This document shows positions 1-19,029 of a stretch of DNA of 64,000 nt, one piece after another; position 1 is the stretch's first letter, and every line of letters starts with the position of its first letter. A program made the translations under genes and the position numbers. The notes below the pieces were generated by a model, which was not told where the DNA came from, searched no databases, and was given only the letters and a program-made list of their open reading frames with translations. The stretch is taken from assembly GCA_964017155.1 (NCBI GenBank), contig OZ024865.1, positions 20,549,402 to 20,613,401 on the forward strand, in the 5' to 3' direction. This stretch comes from Oasisia sp. SBJ-2009 (lineage: Eukaryota > Annelida > Polychaeta > Sabellida > Siboglinidae).

Positions 1-174
1 ATAACTTTACAAACACACGGCAGATCCCTTTACAAACACATGGCAGATCCCTTTACAAACACATGGCAGATCACTTTACAAACACACTGCAGATCGCTTT
101 ACAAAAACATTTAGGGCTATGACTGGTGTATGTACACTTGGCTTTCAGAGACCAGAGTTCTTGGGGAGAGACGT

Positions 175-630
175 GGATGTGTGACAACAACATTACTGTG
201 TGGTTGTGTGACAACAACATTACTGTGTGGTCGTGTGACAACAACATTACTGTGTGTGTGTATGACAATAACATTACTGGCTGGTTGTGTGACAACAACA
301 TTACTGGGTGATTGTGTGACAACATTACTGTGTGGATGTGTGACAACAACATTACTGTGTGGATGTGTGACAACAACATTACTGTGTGGTTGTGTAACAA
401 CAACATTACCCTGTGGTCGTGTGACAACAACATTACTGTGTGGTTGTGTAACAACAACATTACCCCGTGGTTGTGTGACAACAACATTACTGTGTGGTTG
501 TGTAACAACAACATTACCCTGTGGTCGTGTGACAACATTACTGTGTGTGTGTTTGACAATAACATTACTGGCTGGTTGTGTGACAACAACATTACTGGAT
601 GGATGTGTGACAACAACATTACTACCCTCA
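175..630. repeat. 27-bp minisatellite
   Basis: About 17 imperfect copies of a unit containing GTGTGACAACAACATTACTG. The unit length is a multiple of three, so long spurious reading frames cross it on both strands. Confidence 0.9.
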
Positions 631-639
631 ATAGCAGAA

Positions 640-1376
640 TTTGTTAACAGTACCTCTACACTTTACACTGTCATAAATCTCCAACATTACCCCCTCAAGG
701 CTCTAGCTTAAGTGATGATAGAAAAAAAGCCAAAAAACTACCCCCAAAATCAAATATACAACAGGCCTGTAGCAGGTCCCACAAATAACACTAAATATAT
801 TATATGTATAAAACTTTACAATTATGATAAAACGTATGAAAATTGAAATAAATCAAAATTATTAATAATTTATTTATTTAAAAATTACTCCAATCTGACA
901 AATGGAACCCACATAGGACTTTTTAATTTTTTGTGTGCTATTTTTGTCCCCAGAAGTTAGAATTGGTCTTATTGAAACTGAAAGTAAGGATATATGTCAA
1001 GGCTGGTGATTATTGCAAAAGGTTTTTCATCGTGATAATACCACAAAATATCTACTACAATAATAGCGCACATCTGCAACAGTTCCTTGTGTATCATCAG
1101 AGTACCTACCAGTATTGTGAGGTAGCAATAGTCCTGACAAAACAGCCCAAAAATTTACCTGAACCGGAGGTGCCAGTTTAATGAAGTCAATAAGAATGTT
1201 CTTAATGCTAAGATGACTGTCTCAGTAAATGATGACATTTTATTTCAATAAGCAAGCATAGGAGTTTACACAAACACACCCCACTAAGTAACTGTGCAAC
1301 TTTAAGTACCCTCCATTAGACAGGCCCAGTGCTGCCCAGACCAGAGAAGAGAGGGTGGGGTAGTAAGAGTTCTCAC
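640..1376. other. Unassigned AT-rich sequence, presumably UBE3B intron
   Basis: No supported exon was found here. The next UBE3B exon expected after the one ending at 1377 was searched for by eye and not found. Confidence 0.5.
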
Positions 1377-8744
<7,368 letters not shown>

Positions 8745-10006
8745 CCTGACTCACTACAACCAGACAGGTATGTATATACACCAACACTTATATCAGTGTA
8801 ATATGAGTACAGCCTATCCACATGGTGCATAGGTGTGATGCCAAATATTTTGCACTGCAAAATTTCTTCCCACTTGTCACTGTGCACATGTCATGTGTCA
8901 CAATCTCATCTGTTGATCATGTGAGGAATATAACATAGAAACAGAGGCAAGTTACACCAGGAGATGAATTTAACTATTGCAAGTAATAGAGCAGATGTGA
9001 GTAATATGACATGGAGAGTTGGAGACTCTGCCTGATTACTCTCACCTCTTTGCCAGAATCCCCCAATATGAACACAAATAAATCTGCAGAATAAAAATGA
9101 ATGACGTAGCCTTAGGCTTGGGGACATATCTGCAAATCGCAAGACATTGTCTTTGCGGTCCTGATGCTTCTGTGACATCCTAACCGCTCACACCCTGTGA
9201 TATCGCCTTGTTTGAGTAGACTCTACAGCATTAAATTGGTCAAAAATACAATTAAAAAAATTAATATCCTATTTCTTTGTAGCGGAAGTGGTGTAGAATA
9301 ACATTCCGAACATATATACATAAAAAAGTGGTAAAACTGTTTTGAAAAACACCTAATAATTCAGGTCAGTTATCTAGATGTTTACCCAATTTAAATAAAA
9401 GATGAAACTGATTCCGTATTTAGTATTTTTACAATTTGGTTATCTAACAGTTAGCTTGTAAGCTGTCACCATTTGACATAACTTATATATGTTGTACCTA
9501 CTTGTGCATGGTTCGGTTACTTCCTGCACCATACCACAAACAAATTATATTAGCTTTATAATTGAATTTGACAAGCGATCAGATTCAGAGGAGACGAGGA
9601 AGACGGAGCGATAATAGGTGGGTTGTTGTTTAATTGTTATATAGAGCTCCCATTTTTTATTCTATACTCACATAACGTTCACAGCGACATAATACTGCAC
9701 AATGTTATGTATATGTCATGCAAGATTCAACAGTTCATGCAAACATTTCATGCAGCGCATGAAATGTTGCTAAGGATTCCGAATTTTCATTTTTCTAAAT
9801 ATTAGGTCCGCAGCAATTTACATTGATACCGCCCGAACCACCCTGACAACGAGATACCGAGCAAATATGCAACAAACCGAACCGATGAGGCGCACAAGGG
9901 CAGTGCTGCCACTAATATGTCTTGCACACGATCGACAACAGTGGACGCAGCCCATTCACAAAGGAAAGAGCCATATTGAAGAAAATTAAGATATAAAAAT
10001 ACCAAC
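8745..10006. other. UBE3B upstream region
   Basis: This should hold UBE3B 5' UTR exon(s) and promoter. A pyrimidine-rich acceptor lies just before the ATG, but no upstream exon or core promoter could be assigned with confidence. A perfect hairpin is at 9742-9768. Confidence 0.5.
9742..9768. other. Perfect 12-bp-arm hairpin
   Basis: AACATTTCATGC, loop AGC, then the exact reverse complement GCATGAAATGTT. There are no mismatches. Confidence 0.9.
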
Positions 10007-10075
10007 ATGGTCACAATCACCGCCATGGCCTTCCAGCTGCTTCTGTATCAACTGCGGCAGCTAGAGGCTCTGCAG
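10007..10075 (+). CDS. Possible first coding exon of an unrecognised gene divergent from UBE3B
   Basis: An ATG (and a second in good context, GCCATGGCC) starts 23 codons, MVTITAMAFQLLLYQLRQLE..., running into a CAG|GTCAGG donor. It is head-to-head with UBE3B. I do not recognise the peptide. The opposite strand is also open here and hydrophobic, so the coding call is weak. Confidence 0.2.
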
Positions 10076-10168
10076 GTCAGGTTGGACTATTATTAATTCC
10101 CACCAACGAGCAAAACACATGGACGAAACCTTACACTAATGTCATCATCGGACACGATTGACAGCAGA

Positions 10169-10437
<269 letters not shown>

Positions 10438-10783
10438 GATGTCATAAGAAGTACAGTTCATGACGAAGTACACGTGTGCAATGCCTGACTCCTGCGACGA
10501 CTAGCTCTCCATCCATCATTGGCCCTTATGTCTTATGGTCAGCTTCCACGATATCGAAAGGAAGACCTCCGAAGAAGGGATTACTAGAGAATAGCATTAC
10601 AATTACTGCAGCCACGGGCCACCTGCTTGTGACCGACTCTCCGTATAGCTACATTGGGGATGCAGAGTACATAAAATATATGATTATGTCAGACAGCGCT
10701 CATATTATGGTTCACATTGTCCAGAATGACCGCCACTGCACCATGCCCACACTCTTCAAAACATCGACGAATGTACACGTGAT

Positions 10784-10851
10784 CAGGGGCGTCGATCCGG
10801 TTTTAAAAGTGGGGGGGGGGGACGGGGGACAATTATATATATACATATATG

Positions 10852-10938
<87 letters not shown>

Positions 10939-12387
10939 CTGAAATACACATAACTATTTTTTGTAAATATAAAACATAATTAATTGTTGGTCTGGTACTA
11001 ATTGTAAACTAAAAAAAGCCTTTTTGTTATGCTATTTACAATAGTTATGTTGGCAACATATATTTGAAGAGGGGTCATGGCCCACCCCAATCACTGAAGA
11101 TTTCGGGGGAGACTTATTTGGATCCAACACTGCTTGCCTGATTCATAGAGTGACAAGATGCAGAGCTTACAGGGGTGCCTGTGTAGGACTTCCCAATCCC
11201 ACCTTTTGGCAAACAAATTTGTCATCACTAAAATGAGATCCAATTACACAAAGTGCCTAAATCTGCTTGTTCCGCCGTAGGCAATATAAATATCCACCAG
11301 GACGACCAGGCTGCAATCAAAGGGCTGACAGGGCAAACGAAAATGAATAATCTATTATGTGCTTGATGGTTAATGCCTATTAATATACCAACACAAGGGT
11401 GCAAAATAACAGAGCCCGGCATGACGAATATTTACTGGACTAAGATCAAGTTGCGGGCTGCGGCCCACCAAGCAATTTATCTAGTCATTGTCCACTAGGT
11501 AGTCGGAAGTTTAGTTCTTATTATTAATTTTACTACTAGAACGATGTAGGGTTTTTAAGAGAGGGGAGTGATCAGTCTCGCTATATATGCCTATAAATTT
11601 GTTTTATGAACATAAAAGTATGAGGACATTTCCTTTGCTGACCCCCTCAGGCCGCGGGGTGGTCAGCGTCCCCCTCGTCCCCCAGTGATCGACACCCATG
11701 GTGTGCCTGTGTAGAACTTCCCAATCCAACATTTTGGCAAATACATTTTTTATCACTCATATGGGAATAAGTTGCACAAAGTGCAGGAATCCGCCGCTTC
11801 TGCGGTCGGCGATAAGCACAAATTTCATCATTTAAAATGTGCTTGATGGCTAGAGCCTTTTAATAATATCAACACAATGTTGCAAACTGATAGAGCCCGG
11901 CAGCGGCTTACATTTTTCCGATAGTTATAAACTTTCCGATTGGCCTTTCTGCGTATGCACGATAAATTTAAAATCATCAATGTGCAGCGAAATAACAAAG
12001 CATTTTTCGTATAAATGCCACGGGCTGTTCGATAACTCTCCTGTGATGACTACTGTGAAGAGTTGTCTAAAATTTCGTTCAATACATTAAAATATTACGT
12101 TTGTTTAAATAACTACCACGGATTATGGCGCAAAAATGCCTCAAAACCTGTTTGCCTCGTGTTAATTTGAGATAAATAACTTTGCTGAAGTTCATATCGC
12201 GAGTTTATTGTCTAGGTAGTCCTATGTGGCGGCTTTTAAGAGAGAGGCGTGTTGAGTCAGGCTATATGCCTCGCCATTTTTCTGAAATAAAACATGGGGG
12301 GGACAATTCCTATGCTGTCCCCCACCCTGAAAAGTGGGGGGGGGGGGGGGACGCGTCCCCCCCGTCCCCCACCGATCGACGCCCGTG
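10784..12387. mobile_element. Non-autonomous hAT-like DNA transposon (1.6 kb)
   Basis: The left end is CAGGGGCGTCGATCC. The right end, reverse complemented, is CACGGGCGTCGATCGG, giving short TIRs of the CAG-GGCG type seen in hAT elements. Both sides are flanked by the identical 8-bp sequence CACGTGAT (10776-10783 and 12388-12395), the target duplication length of hAT. No transposase frame is present. Inside, a segment starting GCCTGTGTAG(G/A)ACTTCCCAATCC is tandemly duplicated (about 11165-11699 and 11700-12387), and the first copy also ends in a degenerate terminal sequence (GTCCCCCAGTGATCGACACCCATG). A (TA)n run lies near the left end. Confidence 0.85.
10843..10936. repeat. (TA)n microsatellite within the hAT-like element
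   Basis: About 47 TA dinucleotides, preceded by a short degenerate TATATACATATATG stretch. Confidence 0.97.
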
Positions 12388-12395
12388 CACGTGAT

Positions 12396-13083
12396 ATTAT
12401 ATTGTAAGACGCTCCATAACTCGCAACCCACTCCTGCTGAGTGCGACAGAACATAAATATAATATGTAGTTTTTTGTTGTTCTTCTGTCGTCCGTTTTCA
12501 TTCTGCAAAGTCCACTTCATGTCGACCCTAGTCAAGCTTAATTATAAAATCACCCTTCCTCCCTGTTGACATTGGTACGTTGCACCTCTCCTTTCGTCCT
12601 CCGACCGTCCTCCTTTTGCCTAACCTTCCTTTATCATTCCGTCCATTATTCCTTCCTCATGCTCATCCTTAGATCATCTTTCCATTCCTTCCTTCTTTCA
12701 TTCAATCAAGGCTGGAGTAAATTCAAAAATAATTGGAATTGATCAATTCAATTCCAATTCAATTCTGGAATTGGAGCTGGAATTGAAAGATTTGGAACAC
12801 AATGAATTGGAAATGAAAAAAAAGGAATTGAGCATTTGATATTTTTGTGACGGTGCGAAGGATATTTGACAGACTGTTGGAAGTATTGCTGTGCAGGCTA
12901 TGGTGTTTAATGACTAAGAAAAGTTGGACAATGAACTGAATGAAGCTGCTGGTCAAACATTACCCAGCAATTAATCAGTGAATGAAACTGGTGAATGGGA
13001 AATCAATTACACCTGTCCTACTGCCTTGTGTGAATGAGTGTTGGCTGGGGATTGCATCAAAGAACCATTGAAATTCCAATACT
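12396..13083. other. No gene seen; low-complexity AATTGGAATTGA stretch
   Basis: Around 12727-12825 the sequence is built from variants of TTGGAATTGA in both orientations. Nothing else is assignable. Confidence 0.5.
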
Positions 13084-13118
13084 GTGTGTGTGTGTGTGCG
13101 TGCGTGCGTGTGTGTATG

Positions 13119-13166
<48 letters not shown>

Positions 13167-13168
13167 GT

Positions 13169-13210
<42 letters not shown>

Positions 13211-13212
13211 GT

Positions 13213-13298
<86 letters not shown>

Positions 13299-13412
13299 GT
13301 GGTGTGTGTGTGTGGTGTGGTGTGGTGGTGGTGATGGTGGTGATGGTGGTGGTGGTGATGGTGGTGGTGGCGGTGTGGCGGTGTGGCGGTATGGCGGTGT
13401 GTGTTGTGATAA
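13084..13412. repeat. (GT)n array passing into GTGGTGAT/GGCGGT repeats
   Basis: About 235 bp of GT with TTGTGGTG interruptions at regular points, followed by GTGGTGATG and GTGTGGCG trinucleotide-like repeats. Confidence 0.96.
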
Positions 13413-13429
13413 CGTGTGCGACGTGGAGA

Positions 13430-15140
13430 CCATAGCACCAGCAGAATACCACAGAGCGTTTATTTGTGCACCAGAAGCAATTAACCTTTTAACATATCAT
13501 GTTTATTCGGTGCAAAGATAATTAATAATATATGCTGAGCTCATATAGGATGCCAATGAAATACGCTGTCAAACAAACGTGTTTGAAACAGTCTCCCATT
13601 GTTTATAGTTGACTCTCCGTCGGTCCAATGGTTTGAGAAAAAATAGACAATTATAAAAATCATGGGGAAACCACTTTTAAAATGTATTACAGTGCCTCAC
13701 CGACATCGTGTTCAAAAATATGTCAAAAGAGGCACAACAAGAGGTATATAGGAATGCCTAGTAAATCCTAGTAAGATAAACCTGTTACATAATTATTTCA
13801 TCATGTTGACAGATAGGTGGCGAAACCAGTGGCGAACCTAGTCTAGGGACGGACTATCGCTGCGTAACTTCGCCGAGAAGACGCGTTGAGGGGCTAAAAA
13901 GTGCTGCCACCTCACGGAGTCTGGTGAATCGAGACTACTGGCGAATCTGGCTTTTCAATTGGGTCTTCTTGGGTTCGAGCGGTAAGTAAATACACATGTA
14001 AACATGATTTATCCAGTTATCAAACAGTATAATAAAATATACAATATGCTTAATTTTAGGTGTATGATTCACTGATACAAATGTTATACTTAATTGTCAA
14101 AAGTAAAATTTAAATAAGAAATTAATAGTCCCGCACAAATTGCGGAATCGTGGCGTGCCCGGGAAGCAAGCGACTTCTTGGCTACCGGTGCGAAACACGT
14201 TGGAAGGTGAGTTGCGAAAAAACGAGTTAAAACGTTAATTAATGAAACATGGCGCGAATTATTATCAAAATTTTTCCAAGTTGTTTTTACATTGTTTTTA
14301 TAACTCATATATACAATAGTCTCTTCTACTCCTACGTATCGAATCAGCATAGTCCAAGTCTGTATTTTGGCGCTCATGAGACGAATGTAGGGTGGTCGGA
14401 GCAAAATTGTCTTATTCAATTCAGTATGATTTATTCACAAAACATTCAACAAACATTACAATTTAAGGCCATGTCAACATGCTATACACAAAATGTTGCT
14501 TGAATTGAATACACAAGAAGTTAAACAAAGTGTAGTCGGTTCAGTAACAAGTTCTCCAGAAAAATAACTACTTTAAACTAGGAAGCTATTAAAGTGACCT
14601 CTAAAAACTACTTACGCAAAAGTACCTTGGTAAAAGTAACTTTTCAAAAACCTACTTAAATAGAAAATAGCTGGCCGGCTCCTCAATTTATGAAGTGAAT
14701 TCCACTATTCTAGATGACAACTCCTTGCATTAGCCCAAGTTTGGGCTGTTTGGAGGAAACCACCTGAGACCATAATCGAATGACGTGCGCGTACTTGCAT
14801 TCAACACGTAGTTTTTTACATACTATGTAGATGGAAGATAAAAAGTACAAATCCAAAGCAAGAATATAAAATGTAGATGAGTTAAAGGATTTATTCCCAA
14901 ATTGTCATTTTGGGATTAGTAGCGTTATTTCAAGCTTGCACTGAGCGCAGCTTAGAAATACTGCCAAAATATTTGTGCACGTTTTCATTCAAAACTGAAC
15001 GCTTTAGATAATATGTCGATGTCAGAAACAAAGCAACAATTGGAAATAAGGTCAAGTTAGAGCATTTATTCCCTCATATTCCATTGGTTCTACATCATCA
15101 TTCAAAGTGAATGATTTCGCTTCGACCATCTTTCAAGGGT
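13430..15140. other. Unassigned 1.7-kb stretch
   Basis: No coding similarity was recognised. The region around 14520-14670 contains AAGTAACTTTTC/AAGTACCTTGG motifs like the ends of the element at 47281-48585, suggesting an old related insertion. Confidence 0.35.
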
Positions 15141-15149
15141 AGAATGTGC

Positions 15150-15540
15150 CTGGAGACTTTTGCGGCAGCATATTGGCTACGTGGATCACCTGCAGCCGAC
15201 ATTGATAGTGATTGACATAGGCACCAATGATCTTGCGTTGCCGATGTGCTGTCCGCTAGGCTTAGCGGAAGCTGTTGTCACCGTGGCAAGAGTTTGCCGC
15301 GGTGGCATCAGTATGACATGTCGTCGTACTGGAAGTGATGCCGCATATTACAAAAAGAAGAAGTCTCACAAACTTAAATGACGCCTGTGACGTCTACAAT
15401 CGACGTCTCTGACAACTTGGGACTGGAGACTGTCCATTCGTGGAGGCACCGGGGCATGGTCCGCGAATGGAAGAAATACCTCCTGCCAGATAGCATACAT
15501 CTGAACGATGCAGGCATGGAGAAGTATGCAAGACATATAT
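15150..15540 (+). pseudogene. SGNH/GDSL-esterase-type domain relic
   Basis: One plus-strand frame reads TLIVIDIGTNDLA at about 15201-15240. After a disrupted middle, another reads WRHRGMVREWKKYLLPDSIHLNDAGM... (here split as two blocks around 15440 and 15485). The first resembles the GTND block (Asn oxyanion-hole region), and D-S-I-H gives the catalytic Asp-x-x-His of SGNH hydrolases. The N-terminal nucleophile block is not seen, and a stop follows the second block. It is convergent with the minus-strand Ulp1 relic at 15640-16060. Such esterase-like domains occur in genes carried by invertebrate mobile elements; function here is presumed lost. Confidence 0.5.
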
Positions 15541-15639
15541 GAGGAGTTGCACTTCGGTATAGGCTCAACCGATAGCAGTTGCTGGCAGGGAAGGATGACA
15601 TTGTACTGTTGCGAAGACACTGGATGAAATGTGGTCGGA

Positions 15640-16060
15640 GATCTTCGAATGCCAGCTGCCATGGATCCTTCAGCAAGTGCAGTCGCAGATGCAATGATGT
15701 ACACACCGCAACTGTTCCCATCTGACTGTTTGTCCACATTTATCACATTCAAAGTGACCTTATCTCTGGTTGTGTGTGTGAAGTTGCTATGTCTCGGATG
15801 GTCTTGGAGGATGGCTTGCCCAGCATAGAATCAAAAATGTTCACCATTCCATCACATTCACCAATGCTGGATATTGTCACCTAATGACAACTGTCGACAT
15901 GGAGGAACTGGATGAACTCACTGGTTGGCACCACCCATTAGTGGTTCTGCTGGACAACTGTGTTTTGCAGACCATCAATCTGTGGATGTTAACTTAGCAG
16001 AAGCTCAGATCCTATTGTCATGTGGGCATCTGATACCACATCGAGCAATCTGCCACTGAA
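15640..16060 (-). pseudogene. Ulp1-like (C48) cysteine protease relic, copy B
   Basis: The minus strand carries FDSMLGKPSSKTIRDI followed, after a one-base frame change, by VDKQSDGNSCGVYIIASAT. The Q...NSCG block is the catalytic Gln/Cys region of Ulp1/SENP-type SUMO proteases. The upstream part matches copy A at about 18355-18740 at the DNA level over about 300 bp. Stops and the frameshift mean it cannot be functional. Proteases of this fold occur in several DNA transposon groups; the neighbouring integrase relics fit that source. Confidence 0.6.
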
Positions 16061-16079
16061 TCGATATCAAGTCGAATTG

Positions 16080-17488
16080 TGACATCTTGTAGCTTCATGC
16101 AATGTGACTGTTCTGTGTTCGCGGTGAATGTCAGCTTTGTAGGCGCTGGCCATCATCAAGTGGTGGAAAATTTGTCTCCACCACTTCTTGGATCGGTGTT
16201 GGATGATATACTATCTGACCATCTGATCCAACAGATCGACGCCCTTCACGTATTTCTGGTAGCCTGTGACGGCTGCAGGGACTAACACCTGCTGGGGTCC
16301 ACCACGCACACGTCACGACACAGCACCCACTGCTGCTGGATCGTGGAAGTTCGACAGGACACACACTGCCTTTGTGTCCTGCCAAACAACAAACGACAGC
16401 TCATCCTTCCGCGCCACCTTGTAGTCGTGTCGCTGCAGGCGGACGTTCTTCGGCAGCAAGGCAGTCGGCAGGTTTTTCCTGTTGGCACGCACAATGCCAC
16501 CCGCATACACCTGCCATGCATGCAGGTATGTCAGCAGGTCTGTACCGGTGTAAAAGTTATCAAAGTACACCTGCGTGTACTGCCAGTACAGGTGGTCTAC
16601 AAGGTTGGTCACCACATGGTGTGACAACCCACGCTCTTTTCCTCCAGGTGTCCTACCGGTGTACACTTGGAACTTTGAGAGATAACTGGGGTCAATCTCT
16701 GCCAGCACCCACACCTTGGTTGGCTTGGCAGGCAGAAACTGGCGAAATTCAAGTCTCCCCTTGAATTTCACCATGCTTTCGTCCACAATGTATCTTCCAT
16801 AGGGCACGTATACTGACTGGAACTGTTCATTCAAGAAGTCAACAAACCGTCGAATCTTGCTGAGTTTGTCGCCTTCAGCAGCTGGGCGTGTCGTTGTCAG
16901 CCAGGTGGAGGTAGCGCCAGATCAAGTTAAACTTGTCTCTGGCCATCACGCTGCCGAAGTTCGTCTTTGAGCAGCCAGTTGCTCACCCACCAGTAGTCAT
17001 TACGGCATGGCAGTCTAAGGACAACCATTGTGAAGCATAGTCCTATGAATGCCCTCATCACGGTGGTGGTGACTGGTGTCCAAATCGGGGCTGACGGCAG
17101 TGAGTGGGGGATTTCGTCGCCTCTCTTGATCGGCGTACCGATTCGTTTCGTCGGTCAGATGGGCCCACATCTCGCCGGTCCAGAACTGGTCGAAGTACAT
17201 GCCGGGGTTAGCTTCTGGTGGATGCACAACAGACGCTCCACCGACTCCACGAAAACCCATCGTCACACGCTGGTCGAAGTTGTCTTCCTTCCAGGCACCC
17301 TGGAAGCTGCCGAAGTCCGAGTCGTCTTCGGCAAACAGATTTCGAACTCATTGTTCGCCAACAGCTTGTTGTTCGTCACTATCAGCCGACAAACTGCCCG
17401 AAATATTGCTAGTACTGCTCCCAACATTGCTATCTTCTATGTCGATATCGCTCCCGTTACTAACTGCGCCATCATCCGCCATTTTTAA
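16080..17488 (-). pseudogene. piggyBac-like transposase pseudogene (copy 1)
   Basis: Reading leftwards: an acidic N terminus MADDGAVSNGSDIDIEDS, an in-frame TGA near 17350, the block YFDQFWTGEMWAHLTDETN, a frame break near 17000, then the DDE_Tnp_1_7 core. Core signatures are VDESMVKFKGR (first catalytic Asp), QVYFDNFYTGTDLL (second Asp), GIVRANRKNLP, FVVWQDTKAVCVLSNFH and GVDLLDQM. It ends with SKKWWRQIFHHL near 16160. PiggyBac enzymes cut and paste at TTAA. At least two frameshifts and two or more stops make it dead. The longest intact piece is 16313-16834. No TIR/TTAA boundary was found. Confidence 0.8.
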
Positions 17489-17706
17489 ATGCCACAAAAC
17501 TTCAAAAATCTATAGCTTGACTTCACGCAAATATGCTCATACACATGTGGTTGCAAAATTGCAAATGGCTGTGTCCTGTTCTGGTCCGCCATGTCAACAC
17601 CATTCATGTGGAGGTTGTACCAAGAGAGCGCAGCAGGACACTCAGACTCCAGCATTGTGCCATCATTGGCACATGCTGCCGTCAACATCTGGGATTCCAC
17701 AAACAA
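17485..17706 (-). pseudogene. piggyBac-like C-terminal fragment
   Basis: The block ECPAALSWYNLHMNGVDMAD matches the CP..V..YN..MGGVD.AD signature near the C terminus of piggyBac transposases. It lies immediately upstream of copy 1 on the same strand and comes from a different copy, because copy 1 has its own GVDLLDQM block. Confidence 0.6.
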
Positions 17707-17731
17707 TTATGTAACAATAAAGTTATTATTA

Positions 17732-18345
17732 TTATCCTTCTGCTTGTGCTGCACAACCGAGTGTAGTTCGTTCAGCCTTTGGGATTGCAACTGTGACATA
17801 TTCACAGAGTTGGAAGTTCCTGATGTTTACACCAAGCTTTCTGTTGTACATGGCAGCCATCTGGTTGGCACTTTGCAACGTTCCAGCCCTTGCATGCTTG
17901 CTCCATCCCGTCACATTAGGAGCTCTTGCTGCCGCAAATGATGCGGCAGTAGGAGCAGTTACTCTCACAGGACCAGCTCCAGTCACACTGTTTGTACATC
18001 TTTCCCATTCAACAACCCGGTTCTTGCACCTGGGAAGAAGTTCCCACGAGCTTCCTGTCCGTAACCAAGTTCGTGCGGAACCTGCTTAGTGGTTTCTGAC
18101 ACCTGTGTGTTCAGAACATACATAATCCGAGACAACAGACTAGCCCATGGGAAAATAGCTCCCCTGGGGTGACTGCTAGGGTCGTGCTCCCCCTTCATCT
18201 TCACAAGCTTCTCCTCTATTGTCCTGTTGCCTATTTCAACGAGTCACTGCGAGTGTCGTAGTCGACCATTCACAAAAAACAGTGTCATCACCCTAGTTCT
18301 CAAAAACCAACAAAAAGACATGGTTTACAAATTCGCGACCATTGT
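17732..18345 (-). pseudogene. Retroviral-fold integrase relic, copy 2 (3' part)
   Basis: The minus strand repeats copy 1: IEEKL-KMKGEHDPSSHPRG, FPWASLLSRIMYVLNTQVSE and KQVPHELG, then a C-terminal stretch NIRNFQLCEYVTVAIPKAER. At about 18345 the homology to copy 1 stops inside the catalytic-core region and Ulp1-like DNA begins, so this is a chimeric junction. The family looks like the KRBA2/SCAND3-type and Ginger-type integrases (from memory of the families, unverified). Confidence 0.6.
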
Positions 18346-18354
18346 CCGGATGGT

Positions 18355-18740
18355 TGTGTGTGTGTGTGTGAAATTGCAGATGGTCTTAGAGGATGGCTTG
18401 CCCAGCATAGAATCAAAAAATGTTCACTGTTCCATCACATTCACCTATGCTGGATATTGTCACCCAATAACAACTGTCGACATGGAGGAACTGGATGAAC
18501 TCACTGGTTGGCACCACCCATGACTCAGGCCATGAGTGGTTCTGCTGGACAACTGTGTTTTGCAGACCATAAATCTGTGGATGGGAGCTGAGCAGAAGCT
18601 CAGATGCTGCCGTCATGTGGGCATCAGTCAACCACGTGGAACAGTCTGCCACTGAATTGATATCACGATGTGGCAAACACAGTTTGCTACTAGAAGGAGC
18701 AGCGACTGCTGTGTCCTTGTTGTGGCAGTTGCGTGACCCA
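18355..18740 (-). pseudogene. Ulp1-like protease relic, copy A (N-terminal half)
   Basis: The frame CSTWLTDAHMTAASELLL ... SHPQIYGLQNTVV ... FIQFLHVDSCYWVTISSIGE ... VNIFDSM resembles the Trp-Leu-x-Asp substrate block and the His-Trp region of C48 peptidases. The usual catalytic H-W is C-Y-W here. The Cys half is missing; DNA switches to integrase sequence at about 18345. Confidence 0.55.
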
Positions 18741-19029
18741 TGACAGTAGGTCCTGCACTTGATGCTATTCGTCCAACACACATCTCTTAGTGATGCACTT
18801 GCCAGTGCAGTTGCACTTGCTGATCAAAAATGCAGTTGTTGGATTGTGGTATCTTGCAGCTTCATGCAATATGATTGTTCTAGCTGTGTTCGCGGTGAAT
18901 ATCTAGATGACCTTAGGTCGCTACTACGATATTGGCCGTACGCGGATGCTAAGCGATACGTCAACGATACAATCCCACAGACCTCAGTTACCTGACATGG
19001 TAGTTGCTTCAACTCGCATGTAGTTCATT

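Noticed and set aside
9802..10026. 74-codon minus-strand hydrophobic frame upstream of UBE3B
   Set aside because: No family recognised, lies opposite another possible frame, and length is within chance expectation.
10476..10979. Plus-strand frame of 167 codons near the hAT-like element
   Set aside because: It starts at GTG, runs into the element and its TA tract, and has no recognisable domain.
12975..13521. His-Thr and Cys-Val repeat frames
   Set aside because: Translation of the (GT)n array on both strands.
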